A DNA stretch of 64,000 nt. Source: Alkalicoccus chagannorensis DSM 18086. GTDB lineage: Bacteria > Bacillota > Bacilli > Bacillales > Salisediminibacteriaceae. A program made the position numbers and the translations under genes. This document shows, in pieces, positions 1 to 8,835 of the stretch; the first letter of the stretch is position 1, and every line of letters begins with the position of its first letter. Location of the stretch: the NCBI RefSeq assembly GCF_000429725.1, contig NZ_AUCK01000006.1, forward strand, positions 62,001 to 126,000. The letters are read 5' to 3'. The notes under the pieces were generated by a model, which was given only the letters and a program-made list of their open reading frames with translations, was not told the DNA's origin and did not search any database.

Positions 1-1
1 A

Positions 2-55
2 GCCGGACTGAAAAGAGATGTGGAAATGGAAGTGATGGATCCGTTGGGAGTGTGA
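2..55 (+). CDS. C-terminal end of an upstream phage gene (partial)
   Basis: An open frame enters from the left window edge and ends at TGA 53-55. The 17 visible residues end in MDPLGV. Its position just before small tail-region genes suggests the end of a phage structural protein, but too little is visible to name it. Confidence 0.35.
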   Translation, partial: AGLKRDVEMEVMDPLGV

Positions 56-208
56 CAAAAATAATTTTCAAAATTTTTGACTCCCCGGGTCCAGGGATTT
101 GATCTTTTTGTGCGTTATGGAGAACGGTGAGAGGGGTGTATTATCCAAAAAAATGATTTAGGCCGGAGCCCTCCCTACCCGCCATGAACGCTTTTAGGAG
201 GTGATGCG

Positions 209-427
209 ATGTTTTCAGACGAGAAAGAGGAGCTCCAGTTCCAGCATTGGTGCGCTGATCACGATATCCCTTTTTCCGAGGTGACGCACCGACACCACTT
301 TTTCATGATCGAGGAGAGGCGGCTGGCCCTGGCATTCATGCAGGGGGAGCTGACAGCGGAGGAAGTGGAGCACGGCAGGAAATACCTGCTGGCAAGGCTG
401 ATCAAACACTATCAACCGAACGGGTGA
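209..427 (+). CDS. Small phage-region protein, 72 aa, unknown
   Basis: The ATG is preceded by a strong AGGAGGTGAT ribosome binding site. The product is a small charged soluble protein rich in Glu, His and Arg, with no signal peptide or membrane segment. I do not recognise a family. It lies first in a run of seven closely spaced plus-strand genes leading to the tape measure gene, so a head-tail or tail accessory role is inferred from position only. The opposite-strand frame is a shadow. Confidence 0.6.
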   Translation: MFSDEKEELQFQHWCADHDIPFSEVTHRHHFFMIEERRLALAFMQGELTAEEVEHGRKYLLARLIKHYQPNG

Positions 428-474
428 CAGCAGCTGAATTATGAATTTAATCAAATAAAAAAGGGTGATTTGGT

Positions 475-678
475 ATGTTTATGAGAAATGTTTATACCGT
501 TGAAGTGGATGTAGACGGAGAAATAAAAGAAGTAACGATATACAGATCGCATATGTGGAGAAGCTTGAATGGATTCAAGCGCCAAGCTATTCAGGCTGCT
601 ATTGCAAAAAACATTGAGGAAGAAGGAACGCGACCGGAGAGTGTCACGCCAATCCGATACTCGCAAGATTTTAATTAA
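475..678 (+). CDS. Small phage-region protein, 67 aa, unknown
   Basis: This is a short soluble protein starting MFMRNVYTVEVDVDGE. The N-terminal half looks like a beta-rich strand pair and the C-terminal half like a helix. A second ATG two codons downstream is also possible. An AAGGGTGAT sequence precedes the start. It sits in the phage gene string, 16 bp before the next start. No family is recognised and no function is assigned. Confidence 0.55.
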   Translation: MFMRNVYTVEVDVDGEIKEVTIYRSHMWRSLNGFKRQAIQAAIAKNIEEEGTRPESVTPIRYSQDFN

Positions 679-694
679 AAGAGGAGATGGAAAC

Positions 695-1069
695 ATGCTA
701 ATACCTATTAGAATGAGCCGCAACGAAACAGAGAACCAGAACACGCCGAAGCCGAACAATCTGCAGGCCAACCATCGCCGCCCGGACCCAAGGCGTAATG
801 TGAAATCTGCTGTAGAACTTGAAGAGCAGGAGACCGGGAAGCGGATCAGAAAGGATGGCAATTCGCTATTCGGTCTTTTTGCAGGGGCTTCGAGAACGGC
901 AGCCAGAAAAGAGAACCGACATTACCCTACGGTAGTGGAGGGAGTGCGCGCGGTGGTAGATACCGAGTTCACGGAAAAAATCGGAGAGAAAAAAGCGTTC
1001 CTAAAGCAGATCCAGAGTAAGAACAAAAAGCGGTCTAAACAAAAAGAAGCCATCAACAAATATAAATAA
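695..1069 (+). CDS. Basic phage-region protein, 124 aa, unknown
   Basis: The start is placed at ATG 695 because GAGGAG at 681-686 lies at the right distance; the longer open frame from 569 overlaps the previous gene. The product is very basic, with clusters of Lys and Arg at the C-terminus and a central NSLFGLFAGASRTAARKENR segment. Such basic low-complexity proteins occur among phage head or tail accessory proteins. The family is not recognised. Confidence 0.6.
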   Translation: MLIPIRMSRNETENQNTPKPNNLQANHRRPDPRRNVKSAVELEEQETGKRIRKDGNSLFGLFAGASRTAARKENRHYPTVVEGVRAVVDTEFTEKIGEKKAFLKQIQSKNKKRSKQKEAINKYK

Positions 1070-1086
1070 TGAAGGGGAGTTAGAGC

Positions 1087-1722
1087 ATGGAACGATTCTA
1101 TGAACAAACGAGAGCGGCTGCTGAGATGGTGGCGGAAAAAGAAAAAGAATTGATTAAGGAAATTCCGCTACGGGAGGAGCTGCGCGAGGTAAAAGAGGCG
1201 ATTAAGACACCGAGTTCTCCGGAAGAGCTGGATTGGCTCGAAGGTCGGGAGCGGTATCTGGATCAGGAAATTAAATTCAATATTCATCGCAAGTATCAAT
1301 TGTCGGAGGAAGAGCAGGACAAAGTAAAAAGCAATTACGAGATTGAGAAAGCAGAAGCAAAACAAGCACGCGAGGAAGCCGAGAAGCAGCTTGTGAAAGC
1401 CGTTGAAGATTTCGAGAAGAAGGCTGCCCCCGCGCTCCAGAAACTGCAGAGGTTGGCACAGGACCGGGTAGAAGCTGTGAAAATCGAGCATCTGCTCCAG
1501 GGGCGTATTTATCAGTATTCTGACATGAACGATCAACGAAAGTTTGTTGATGCTGACAGCACAGGAGCAGAGCTGATGAAAAAGCCGACCAGTCGCCGTG
1601 CTCGTCGTTATGGAGACGCGCGGAGGTTGCTCAAGAAATACAAGGCCAGCCTGATCCGCATGGTGAAAAACCAAGACCAGGCGCATGACATGAAAAAAAT
1701 CTATCGCGATCTGAATATGTAA
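1087..1722 (+). CDS. Coiled-coil phage-region protein, 211 aa
   Basis: The start follows GGGGAGTTAGAGC. Residues about 15-135 are almost wholly Glu, Lys, Ala and Gln in heptad-like order, predicting a long coiled coil; the C-terminal 60 residues are basic. There is no membrane segment. Its place between small phage genes and the tape measure gene suggests a structural or scaffold-type part of the tail region, but I do not recognise a specific family. Confidence 0.6.
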   Translation: MERFYEQTRAAAEMVAEKEKELIKEIPLREELREVKEAIKTPSSPEELDWLEGRERYLDQEIKFNIHRKYQLSEEEQDKVKSNYEIEKAEAKQAREEAEKQLVKAVEDFEKKAAPALQKLQRLAQDRVEAVKIEHLLQGRIYQYSDMNDQRKFVDADSTGAELMKKPTSRRARRYGDARRLLKKYKASLIRMVKNQDQAHDMKKIYRDLNM

Positions 1723-1736
1723 AGGGGGATGTCAGG

Positions 1737-2219
1737 ATGTTCAACATTGAGAAAAAACTGCGTAAACGACGGAAGCAGCCTGCTCTGAGATATAAAGCCA
1801 CGCTGAAGCCTATTTCTGAAATAGGGAAAGTGTCCTTTAAAGTAGCACATGTGCACACCGGGGCAACCGTTGATTTTTACGATGTGGAACTGAACCAATA
1901 CAAAACGGAAAAATCAAGAAAGGAGAATGTGAAGGCGCGGGTACGTTCACGGGAACTGGAACTGGGCCTCCCCGGTCGGGGTGGTTTTGGGAGAATAGAT
2001 CCGAAGCGCCCCCTACAAGTACAGGGAGCTTACGTTATTTTCGCCAAGGTAGGCCATAGTTTTGGACGCCTTCGTCCAGTAGAAGGGAAAGATTATGTGA
2101 TCGAGGTGGAGAAAATCGAGATCCCCGAAGAATCGGACATCACGGAAAAGCTGCAGAAGCTCCCGGATCTCCGAAGCTCGAAAGTGAAACGGACAACACA
2201 AAAAGCGCTGGAGAAGTAA
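1737..2219 (+). CDS. Phage-region protein, 160 aa, unknown
   Basis: The start is ATG 1737, after AAAGGGGGATG. The protein starts with a very basic stretch (about residues 5-25), followed by a beta-rich middle ending in a charged helix. It lies 14 bp after the coiled-coil gene and about 30 bp before the gene preceding the tape measure. By position it could be a tail tube or tail terminator protein, but no diagnostic motif is visible. Confidence 0.55.
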   Translation: MFNIEKKLRKRRKQPALRYKATLKPISEIGKVSFKVAHVHTGATVDFYDVELNQYKTEKSRKENVKARVRSRELELGLPGRGGFGRIDPKRPLQVQGAYVIFAKVGHSFGRLRPVEGKDYVIEVEKIEIPEESDITEKLQKLPDLRSSKVKRTTQKALEK

Positions 2220-2251
2220 CCTCTTCTCCAGCGTGAGAGGGGGTGATCATA

Positions 2252-2581
2252 ATGGCAGAAAACAAGAAGAAACTCAACACAAGAGAGCGCCGGGAAATCG
2301 AGAACCTGCTCACCTGGTTCTACCGGCTGGATCAGGGAACGCCCCCGAAAAAAGAGCTGGGCGCGTATCAATTTGTGAAATCGTTCCTAGAGCACTACCG
2401 GCTTTCCCATCCTGTCGAGGTAGCGCAGTGTGAAGCGTTCTATAAGGCGAAACTGCAGAACAAGCCGTACCGCTACCCGGCAGGAAAAGAAGCGTTTCGG
2501 GCGCAACAGAAGCCGCTCATGCTTCATTTACGTGAAGCTCTGGTTCATGAAGGCTTAATAGAAAAAAGAGAAAGGAGGTAG
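2252..2581 (+). CDS. Probable tail assembly chaperone-position protein, 109 aa
   Basis: ATG 2252 is chosen over the GTG at 2243 because GAGAGGGGG at 2235-2243 is ideally spaced for it. The product is a small mostly helical, basic protein. In siphophage and myophage genomes the slot just upstream of the tape measure gene is usually filled by tail assembly chaperones, often with a frameshift. No slippery site was obvious here, so the role is inferred from position only. Confidence 0.5.
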   Translation: MAENKKKLNTRERREIENLLTWFYRLDQGTPPKKELGAYQFVKSFLEHYRLSHPVEVAQCEAFYKAKLQNKPYRYPAGKEAFRAQQKPLMLHLREALVHEGLIEKRERR

Positions 2582-2586
2582 AGATC

Positions 2587-5500
2587 ATGTCCGATCGTAT
2601 ACAAGGTTTAACCATAGGTTTGAGTGTGGACGCTATGCAGGCCGAGCGCGGGCTGACAGGGTTGAAAGATCAACTTCGTACTGTAAACACACAGATGCGG
2701 GCCAACATGTCCGAGTTTGATCGTGCGGATCAGTCGCTCGGGAAATACGAAACCCGGTTAGACGGATTAAACGAGAAACTCGAAGTGCAGGAAGCCGTGA
2801 CAGAGGCCGCAGGTGAACGGTACGAGGAAATGGTAGAAAAGCATGGGGAAGGCTCCAGGCAGGCTGAACGTGCCGCTCAGGAGTACAACAAGCAGACGGC
2901 GGAGCTTAATAATCTTACGCGTTATGTGGAAGACGCCACAGTGGAGCTCGAGAACATGCGGCGGGAGCAGGAAATCGCCGAGAGTGCCTGGACGCAATCC
3001 GGGGAGGCGATCAGTGAGGCCGGTGATCGGATCGGAGAAGCCGGAGAGAAGGTACAAACGGTTGGCGCTATCTGGACCGGCGTTGTTGCCGGTATGGGTG
3101 CCGCTGCTGCAGGTGCAGCCGGCGGGCTGTTCGCGCTTACTGGTCGTGTGACGGAGAACGCGGATGAAATCGCGAAAAGTTCCATCCGCATGGGCGTGTC
3201 TACTGATTTCTATCAGGATATGGAGTTCTGGGCCTCTCAGAATGGGATCGCACACGGGCAGATGGAACAAGCCCTGCAGCGCGTGAATCAGCGTATGGGG
3301 GAAGCCCGCGCCGGAAACGAGAACTACCAGGAGGCCCTGGAAGAGCTGGGGATCAGCATGGAAGATGTGGAGAATGGAACGGTAGACACGGAGGAAGCGT
3401 TTGCTAAGTCGATTCAATCTCTGTCTGAAATGACGAACGAGCAGGACCAGGCACGACTGGCTGGGGAGCTGTTCGGAAGCACGTTAGGCCGGCAGTTACT
3501 CCCAGCCCTGCAGGATGGTTCGTTGTCTATGGAAGAAGCAGCCGACATGATGGACGAGTTAGGCTTACGGATGGACGAACAGGACTTTGAGCAGGCGCAG
3601 GAGTTCCAGGATTCCATGGACGTGATCCGGCGATCCCTGGGGCAGGTGACGCAGCAGATTGGACTGGAATTGATGCCACACTTTCAGCAGATGCTGGACT
3701 GGATCCTAAACAACATGCCGGATATTCAAGAAACGATGTCGAACGCTTTTGACCAGGTGGAAGAGAAGATCCGCACGGTGGTGAAATGGTGGCGTGAGCT
3801 TTCCGGTTCGGCACAAGCCTATATAGGCATCGCGGCAGGGGTAACGGCCGTCATGGGCCCTCTGCTGCTCGTGTTAGGCACACTCATGCGCGTGATCGGG
3901 CCGGTCATCACCCAACTTGGACAGATGTTTATGTGGGTTGGCCGTGTCGGCGGAATTTTTAACGTGTTAAGAATCGCATTAGTAGCTGTAACGGGACCGG
4001 TTGGATTAATTGTGGCAGCCGTTGCCGGCTTGACAGCTGCTTTTATCATGGCCTATCAAAACTCCGAGACCTTTAGAGAGCGGCTTTCCGGCGCCATCGA
4101 GGGTGCACAGGACGTCTTTCAGTCGGTCGTCGAAGTAATAAAGAATCTTGTGGATGATGTCGTTGCCGATTTTCGGGAATTTATCGGCACACTTCGGGAA
4201 TTTTGGGATGAAAACGGCGAGATGATCCAAGAAGCAGCTGAGAACATATGGACCGGAATATCGTGGATGCTAGAGCGGATCTGGGATTACGTAGAAAAAA
4301 TCATGCCGGCCATAGAGATGACCTTCCAGACGGTTTGGGGGGCAATATCTACGATCATCCAGGTGGCCACCAATACAATCATGGGCATCATTGAGATTTT
4401 CGCCGGCCTTTTTACAGGCGATATCGATGCGATGCTTGAGGGAGTCAAACGCATTTTCTTCGGCGGTTTTGAGATTGTTCGAGAGTTCTTGTCGGATTTT
4501 GTCAGCAATGCGCTTTCCATGGCTGGTGGATTACGAGAAAACTTCTCGGATCAGATTGATCGGCTACGTAACCTCGTAACTGGTTTTATCGGCAGAATGA
4601 GAGATGGATCCGTGGAACGGCTCACGAGCATGCGTAATCGCTTCTCCAGTATTAACACAAGAATCCGTGACAACATGCGCGAGGCGATGCAGCGCATGTA
4701 TGATAATACCATCGGTCGTGTGCTGGATATGCGCCGCGAGGCTGTCCGGCGGTTCAACGTGATGAAGGATAGCTTCTTCGACGTTGGCCGTGACATCCGT
4801 GACAATATCTCCGAGCGCTTTGATGATATGGTTTCTGCGGCCCGTGATTTACCTGGGCGGATCGGTGACGGCATCAGCAACATGGCCAGCCGAGCCACCA
4901 GCGGGGTCAAGTCGTTTGCCAATAGTATCGGATCCACGTTGGAGGATGGGGTCAATAACGTGGTAGGCGGAATGAACAGCCTGCTGTCTACGATTGGCGT
5001 GAGTCTGCGAGTACCAACGATCAGCGTGCCTCAGTACGCGACAGGCACAGAGGATCACCCAGGCGGACCTGCTGTGGTCGGGGAGAAAGGCCGAGAGCTG
5101 GCCCACATTCCAGGGCAGGGTTACACCATACTCGGGCAGGAAGGTGCAGAGCTGCTGAACCTGCCGAAAGGATCCAGCGTCCTGCCGAACCGCAAGACAG
5201 AACGGCTCCTGACGGAAGGCATGGGGCTGCCCGGATATGAGTCCGGCATCGGTCGAGCCTTCAGCTGGGTGAAAGACACCGCCCAGAGCGGATGGGAGAA
5301 CATGACCGATCTTGCCAGTAACGCTGTCGGCTGGCTCCTGGAAGCGCCTAGTAAGTTATTTGAGAAGGTGATGGAGTTTACAGGCGTAGATATGCCTGAA
5401 GCAGATGACTTTGCCGGCGGCGTTATGCGCGGATCGTTTGATGCGTTCCGCTCCGCTGTGGAGGAGAAGCTGCAGGGAGCGCAGTCTGAAGTCGGTCCCG

Positions 5501-6255
5501 GATCCCCGAGCTTTTCCGGATTTAGAATGACAAGCCCGTTCGGGATGCGAACACACCCAATCACCGGAGACCGCCGGATGCACAATGGTGTGGACTATGC
5601 GGCTCCTACAGGCACACCGATACCAGCCCAAGGCGGCGGCATCGTCAGCTTTGCCGGTAACCGCGGCACAGGCTTTGGTAACTATGTCACGGTGCGCTCC
5701 GGTGTTTACGATCACATTTACGCCCACAACAGCCGGAACCTGGTACGTGCCGGGCAGAGCGTCAGCCGCGGCGATGTCGTCGGCCTGGTCGGCTCTACGG
5801 GAGCCAGTACCGGACCGCACGTCCATTATGAGGTACGCCGTGACGGTACGCCGGTCAATCCGAAAGGCTTTGCCACAGGCGGGCTGATACAGGATGAGAT
5901 GATCACCAGATTGGGCGAGGGCGGCCATGCAGAGTACGTTATACCAACAGATCCGAGTAGAGCATCCGAAGCGCAGAAGCTGCTGGCACTGGCCGGCAAA
6001 GACATCGAGAAGAACGGCCGATCCAAACGTCCGCATCAGCTGCCGAACGCAGGCGGTGGGTCTGTGCTGGAGGAACTGCAGGCCCAGACGCAGGAACTGC
6101 GACAACAGCGTGATGTGCTCATGGCAATCCTGCAGAAAGAAACGGGGATTGAGATTGATGGTCGGGAAGTCGCAAGAGCCATCGATCCCCACAGTCAGAA
6201 GTACCGCGACAGTAAAGAAATAAGACGACTAAGAAAAGAAGGGCTTGAGGCGTAA
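2587..6255 (+). CDS. Phage tail tape measure protein with peptidase M23 domain
   Basis: At 1222 residues this is the largest gene in the phage block. The first 150 residues are coiled coil. A hydrophobic Ala/Gly stretch lies near 165-185, and several hydrophobic segments lie near 410-490, as in tape measure proteins that set tail length and help DNA pass the membrane. Near residues 975-1095 is a zinc peptidase M23 (LytM/lysostaphin) domain with the HxxxD motif HNGVD and the HxH motif HVHYEV, expected to cut peptidoglycan cross-links during entry. The C-terminal 120 residues are again charged helix. The start follows a perfect AAAGGAGGT. The frame is intact, which argues that the element is recent or maintained. 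Confidence 0.93.
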   Translation: MSDRIQGLTIGLSVDAMQAERGLTGLKDQLRTVNTQMRANMSEFDRADQSLGKYETRLDGLNEKLEVQEAVTEAAGERYEEMVEKHGEGSRQAERAAQEYNKQTAELNNLTRYVEDATVELENMRREQEIAESAWTQSGEAISEAGDRIGEAGEKVQTVGAIWTGVVAGMGAAAAGAAGGLFALTGRVTENADEIAKSSIRMGVSTDFYQDMEFWASQNGIAHGQMEQALQRVNQRMGEARAGNENYQEALEELGISMEDVENGTVDTEEAFAKSIQSLSEMTNEQDQARLAGELFGSTLGRQLLPALQDGSLSMEEAADMMDELGLRMDEQDFEQAQEFQDSMDVIRRSLGQVTQQIGLELMPHFQQMLDWILNNMPDIQETMSNAFDQVEEKIRTVVKWWRELSGSAQAYIGIAAGVTAVMGPLLLVLGTLMRVIGPVITQLGQMFMWVGRVGGIFNVLRIALVAVTGPVGLIVAAVAGLTAAFIMAYQNSETFRERLSGAIEGAQDVFQSVVEVIKNLVDDVVADFREFIGTLREFWDENGEMIQEAAENIWTGISWMLERIWDYVEKIMPAIEMTFQTVWGAISTIIQVATNTIMGIIEIFAGLFTGDIDAMLEGVKRIFFGGFEIVREFLSDFVSNALSMAGGLRENFSDQIDRLRNLVTGFIGRMRDGSVERLTSMRNRFSSINTRIRDNMREAMQRMYDNTIGRVLDMRREAVRRFNVMKDSFFDVGRDIRDNISERFDDMVSAARDLPGRIGDGISNMASRATSGVKSFANSIGSTLEDGVNNVVGGMNSLLSTIGVSLRVPTISVPQYATGTEDHPGGPAVVGEKGRELAHIPGQGYTILGQEGAELLNLPKGSSVLPNRKTERLLTEGMGLPGYESGIGRAFSWVKDTAQSGWENMTDLASNAVGWLLEAPSKLFEKVMEFTGVDMPEADDFAGGVMRGSFDAFRSAVEEKLQGAQSEVGPGSPSFSGFRMTSPFGMRTHPITGDRRMHNGVDYAAPTGTPIPAQGGGIVSFAGNRGTGFGNYVTVRSGVYDHIYAHNSRNLVRAGQSVSRGDVVGLVGSTGASTGPHVHYEVRRDGTPVNPKGFATGGLIQDEMITRLGEGGHAEYVIPTDPSRASEAQKLLALAGKDIEKNGRSKRPHQLPNAGGGSVLEELQAQTQELRQQRDVLMAILQKETGIEIDGREVARAIDPHSQKYRDSKEIRRLRKEGLEA

Positions 6256-6329
6256 GCAGAAAAAAGGCTGCCCCGCTGTGGGCAGTCTCCCCCTGAAAGG
6301 GGTGTTGATTCTGAAAAGGGGTGTTGTTC

Positions 6330-6824
6330 ATGCGAACGTTGAACGAAGAAGAACAGGCACTGATCCGGGAGTATATGCTGATCGATAGGAAAGTGAGACG
6401 CAACCAGGTCCGGAGTGGGAAACTGAGTGATCAGTTTTATGAAGGACAGTCCATGACCACACGGATCCAGGAGGTCGGAGGAGATAATCCGGCACTTATC
6501 ACCGTTGCTTTCCGCGTGGAAGATGAAGTAGCAGACATGCTCGATGCGGAGGCAGAGATGAAGCGGACAGGGGAGATCCTGAGAAGCAAGCGGCAGTATT
6601 TCCAGGCGTACCTGCGCAGCCTTACACAGAATCAACGCTATTACTTAAAAAGTAAATACATCAACCAGGAGGAACAGGCTCCTTATTATGAACTGGAAGC
6701 GGATGTGATCGAGAACATCGAAGAGATCGAGGATGCCGTTAATAGAAGATTCGGTTTTCAAGTTGACGATCGGAACGCGATAGATCGAAGTATTGAAGAC
6801 ATCATTTCAAGTTTAGGGGTGTAA
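6330..6824 (+). CDS. Phage-region helical protein, possibly regulator-like, 164 aa
   Basis: ATG 6330 is preferred to the GTG at 6321 because GAAAAGGGG ends about 8 bp before it. The product is acidic and helical. The segment around residues 95-140 (LTQNQRYYLKSKYIN...) faintly resembles a sigma region 4-like helix-turn-helix. It is followed after 2 bp by another small gene with a similar feel. Phage late regulators such as ArpU/RinA-type proteins have this size, but the match is weak and position just after a tape measure gene is unusual for them. Confidence 0.45.
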   Translation: MRTLNEEEQALIREYMLIDRKVRRNQVRSGKLSDQFYEGQSMTTRIQEVGGDNPALITVAFRVEDEVADMLDAEAEMKRTGEILRSKRQYFQAYLRSLTQNQRYYLKSKYINQEEQAPYYELEADVIENIEEIEDAVNRRFGFQVDDRNAIDRSIEDIISSLGV

Positions 6825-6826
6825 AT

Positions 6827-7165
6827 ATGCTACATGGACCACCACAGAAAAACCGTTTTGCCCGCCTTTTGCTGGGGCGCTGGGGCTACTACGACACGAA
6901 CAGCGAATATCTAGAAGAGCACGAAGAAAAATGGCGCAGGTGGCTGTATACGGCACTCAAGGAACTGAAGAAAGAAGATGTGGCGTTCCTGGCGGCTAAG
7001 TATCGCCACCCTGTGAAAGAAGGGCAGCAGGGAGGAAGTAAGTTAAATGATCGAGACGCAGCGGCCCAGGCTGGCTGGGATCTGGATGCTTACATCCGAA
7101 ACCGGCACAGGATAGAAACGTTACTATCAGAAGCTATTACAGAAAAAATGAATGAAGAAATCTAA
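6827..7165 (+). CDS. Phage-region protein, 112 aa, weak HTH resemblance
   Basis: The gene starts 2 bp after the previous stop, so the two are probably translationally coupled. The C-terminal half (residues about 50-105) has the layout of a small sigma-like regulator: a conserved-looking LKKEDVAFLAAKYR block followed by a helix pair. This is the last phage-type gene; no baseplate, fibre, holin or lysin gene follows. The assignment is tentative. Confidence 0.45.
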   Translation: MLHGPPQKNRFARLLLGRWGYYDTNSEYLEEHEEKWRRWLYTALKELKKEDVAFLAAKYRHPVKEGQQGGSKLNDRDAAAQAGWDLDAYIRNRHRIETLLSEAITEKMNEEI

Positions 7166-7277
7166 AAAAACACGCCTCGTTTAGCAAAGCTCTTGTTTTG
7201 TTAATATCGCTTGTGGTATAAAGTAGGTAAGTAATCAACGGACTGGTTCTTATTAAAAAACGAAATGAGTGATAATA

Positions 7278-7457
7278 ATGGCCACTAAAAGTTTTGAGAC
7301 GGAATTCAAATTCAATACAAAAGCGGGTTCGAAACTTATCAATGCCATTGAGAATTCTAAGAAAGTGAATCACGTTATCTATCAAAGAACTGAAAACGTA
7401 ACCAGCAAAGAAGATATTGATTTTATTATGGATTCACTTTGGGATGAGGATAAATAA
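7278..7457 (+). CDS. 59-aa partner of GNAT gene, possible antitoxin
   Basis: ATG 7278 gives a 59-aa acidic to neutral protein starting MATKSFETEFKFNTKAG. Its stop codon overlaps the start of the following acetyltransferase gene by one base, the close coupling seen in toxin-antitoxin pairs. The DNA is much more AT-rich than the flanking genes, pointing to separate acquisition. No ribbon-helix-helix motif of the TacA/DUF1778 type is clear, so the antitoxin role is inferred only from layout. Confidence 0.5.
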   Translation: MATKSFETEFKFNTKAGSKLINAIENSKKVNHVIYQRTENVTSKEDIDFIMDSLWDEDK

Positions 7458-8077
7458 TGGTTCTACAAGTAGTTTCTTTAGGAGATTTAATTGAATCAGA
7501 AAGAACAGAAGAGGAGATAAAAAATCTCCTCTTTTCATTTGAGACTCTTCCAACCATTTCTGCTGTTGGCGCAAAAGATGTAGAACATTTTATCAAAGAA
7601 AAAGCTATTGAATTTCAAAGAATGGATCTATCGCGTACATATTTGGTTCTTTCGAGATATCAGGGGAAATTTTTTTTGGCCGGTTATTTCTCTATTGCTA
7701 ACAAACCTTTAGTAATTCCTAAAAAGCAATATCAGAAGTTTCCTACATCGGTAAGAAAAAGATTAATGGGGCAAGGTCACAAAACCGAACAAAGAAACTA
7801 TCAAATAAAAAGTTATCTATTAGGACAATTAGGTAAGAATTACAGCCAAGTTGCGAAAGAAGCTGGAGCTGCGTCTGGGTCAGATATATTAGAACTAGCT
7901 CAGAAAAAAGTCAAAGAAGCGTACAAACTAATGGGAGGTAGGATATTATATTTAGAATGTGAGGATAATGAAAAGATAACAGGTTTTTACGAAAAAAATG
8001 GCTATTCTAAATTAAATGAATACGAATCTCCTAACGGATTAGTTATCATGGTTAAAAAGCTATCAGATATCGAATAA
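7457..8077 (+). CDS. GNAT-type N-acetyltransferase, possible toxin of a two-gene module
   Basis: The 206-aa product carries the closing part of a GNAT fold: a GGRILYLECEDN strand followed by the helix EKITGFYEKNGYSK, which is the usual acetyl-CoA-side ending with a Tyr/Asn in place. The N-terminal 120 residues are less typical. The gene is AT-rich and coupled to the 59-aa gene upstream. GNAT enzymes of this size occur in phages and in toxin-antitoxin systems that acetylate aminoacyl-tRNA; the substrate here is unknown. Confidence 0.6.
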   Translation: MVLQVVSLGDLIESERTEEEIKNLLFSFETLPTISAVGAKDVEHFIKEKAIEFQRMDLSRTYLVLSRYQGKFFLAGYFSIANKPLVIPKKQYQKFPTSVRKRLMGQGHKTEQRNYQIKSYLLGQLGKNYSQVAKEAGAASGSDILELAQKKVKEAYKLMGGRILYLECEDNEKITGFYEKNGYSKLNEYESPNGLVIMVKKLSDIE

Positions 8078-8404
8078 CATGCCGTGTATAAACCACGAAA
8101 TTCATAAAGAAGCAGCTGGATATGAAGCCTTAACTATTAACTGATGGACATTCTAATTAAATTCCGTTCGCTATTGCCTGCCCAGCAACTCATTTACTAA
8201 CTCACTAATTAACTCACAAATAGAAAAAACGGGCGAAACTCCATGAAACAGAAAAAACTAATAAAGCCCATCATGACAACGTTTATAAACCATCCTGAAA
8301 TTGGGGAAAAACGGCTTTAGTTAAGAGCGTAAGAAGTACGGTCTCAAGGCCGCTCGTCGTTCTCCACAGTTCTCGAAGCGTTAATCTGCTTCCAACCAAA
8401 AAAG
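8078..8404. other. Non-coding spacer at the right edge of the phage-derived block
   Basis: No credible gene was seen. The first 200 bp are AT-rich like the module before it and contain short repeats of the form ACTCA-CTAA. From about 8280 the base composition returns to that of the host chromosome, so the junction of the element may lie near 8230-8290. No clear att duplication is visible inside the window. Confidence 0.4.
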
Positions 8405-8476
8405 TACGGCATCCCTGTGGACGGGATGCCGTATCACCCCTCTGCTTTTCCAACCCTTGCAGAGGGGTTTTTTTGT
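8405..8476. terminator. Double hairpin, likely bidirectional terminator
   Basis: An 11-bp stem at 8405-8415/8423-8433 is preceded by AAAAAA, so on the minus strand it ends in a T-run. A second 10-bp stem at 8436-8445/8459-8468 is followed by TTTTTTTT on the plus strand. The pair terminates transcription from both sides. The minus-strand hairpin lies just beyond the BCCT fossil. Confidence 0.75.
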
Positions 8477-8489
8477 GTTGTTGCCCTTG

Positions 8490-8755
8490 AATCGAATCGG
8501 ATAGAGGATCGATCTCGGTTTCCACGGCATGCCCTTCTGATAATGGGCATACATCAGAATCATGGTGCTGAGTGTCCCGAGGATGGCCCAGGCGAGAAAT
8601 CCCCAGTGCAGGAAGCTCTGTGCCAGAGCTGGTGCTGCCGCTTCCACCGTGCGGCTCTCTGTGCCGGAGAAGATCGGTGGCAGTTCCATGAAGGGATAGA
8701 TCGGTTCTGCTGCGGCTCAGAAGACGCCACCGCTGAACGCAATCACCGGTGAGTC
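8490..8755 (-). pseudogene. Remnant of a BCCT-family betaine/carnitine/choline transporter
   Basis: Reading the minus strand, the frame gives PVIAFSGGVF, an in-frame TGA at 8717-8719, then AAEPIYPF, about 20 residues on, LAQSFLHWGFLAWAI, and finally WKPRSILYPI. These match, in order, the substrate-site region of BCCT symporters (the family motifs around AEPIYHY, HWGLHPWAI and LRSALYPL). Only about 90 of the usual 500 residues remain, with a stop inside, so it is a pseudogene. Its place next to a dipeptidase/DUF3726 operon hints that this locus once imported a quaternary amine. Confidence 0.7.
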
Positions 8756-8801
8756 ATTATCCTCGAAACAGAGGTTGGCATGCTATCCCGTCTTTCCATC
8801 A

Positions 8802-8835
8802 GGAAGAGATGTAAGGGTGCCCCTACATCTCTTCC
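8802..8835 (-). terminator. Hairpin at the end of the IclR gene
   Basis: A 12-bp perfect stem (8802-8813 with 8824-8835) overlaps the stop codon of the IclR gene. There is no strong T-run after it on the minus strand, so it may act as an mRNA-stabilising 3' end or a weak terminator. Confidence 0.5.

Noticed and set aside
8281-8525. An 80-codon minus-strand frame that looked like a transposase end
   Set aside because: No recognisable motif, and the frame crosses the terminator; only the BCCT fossil in the neighbouring frame has support.
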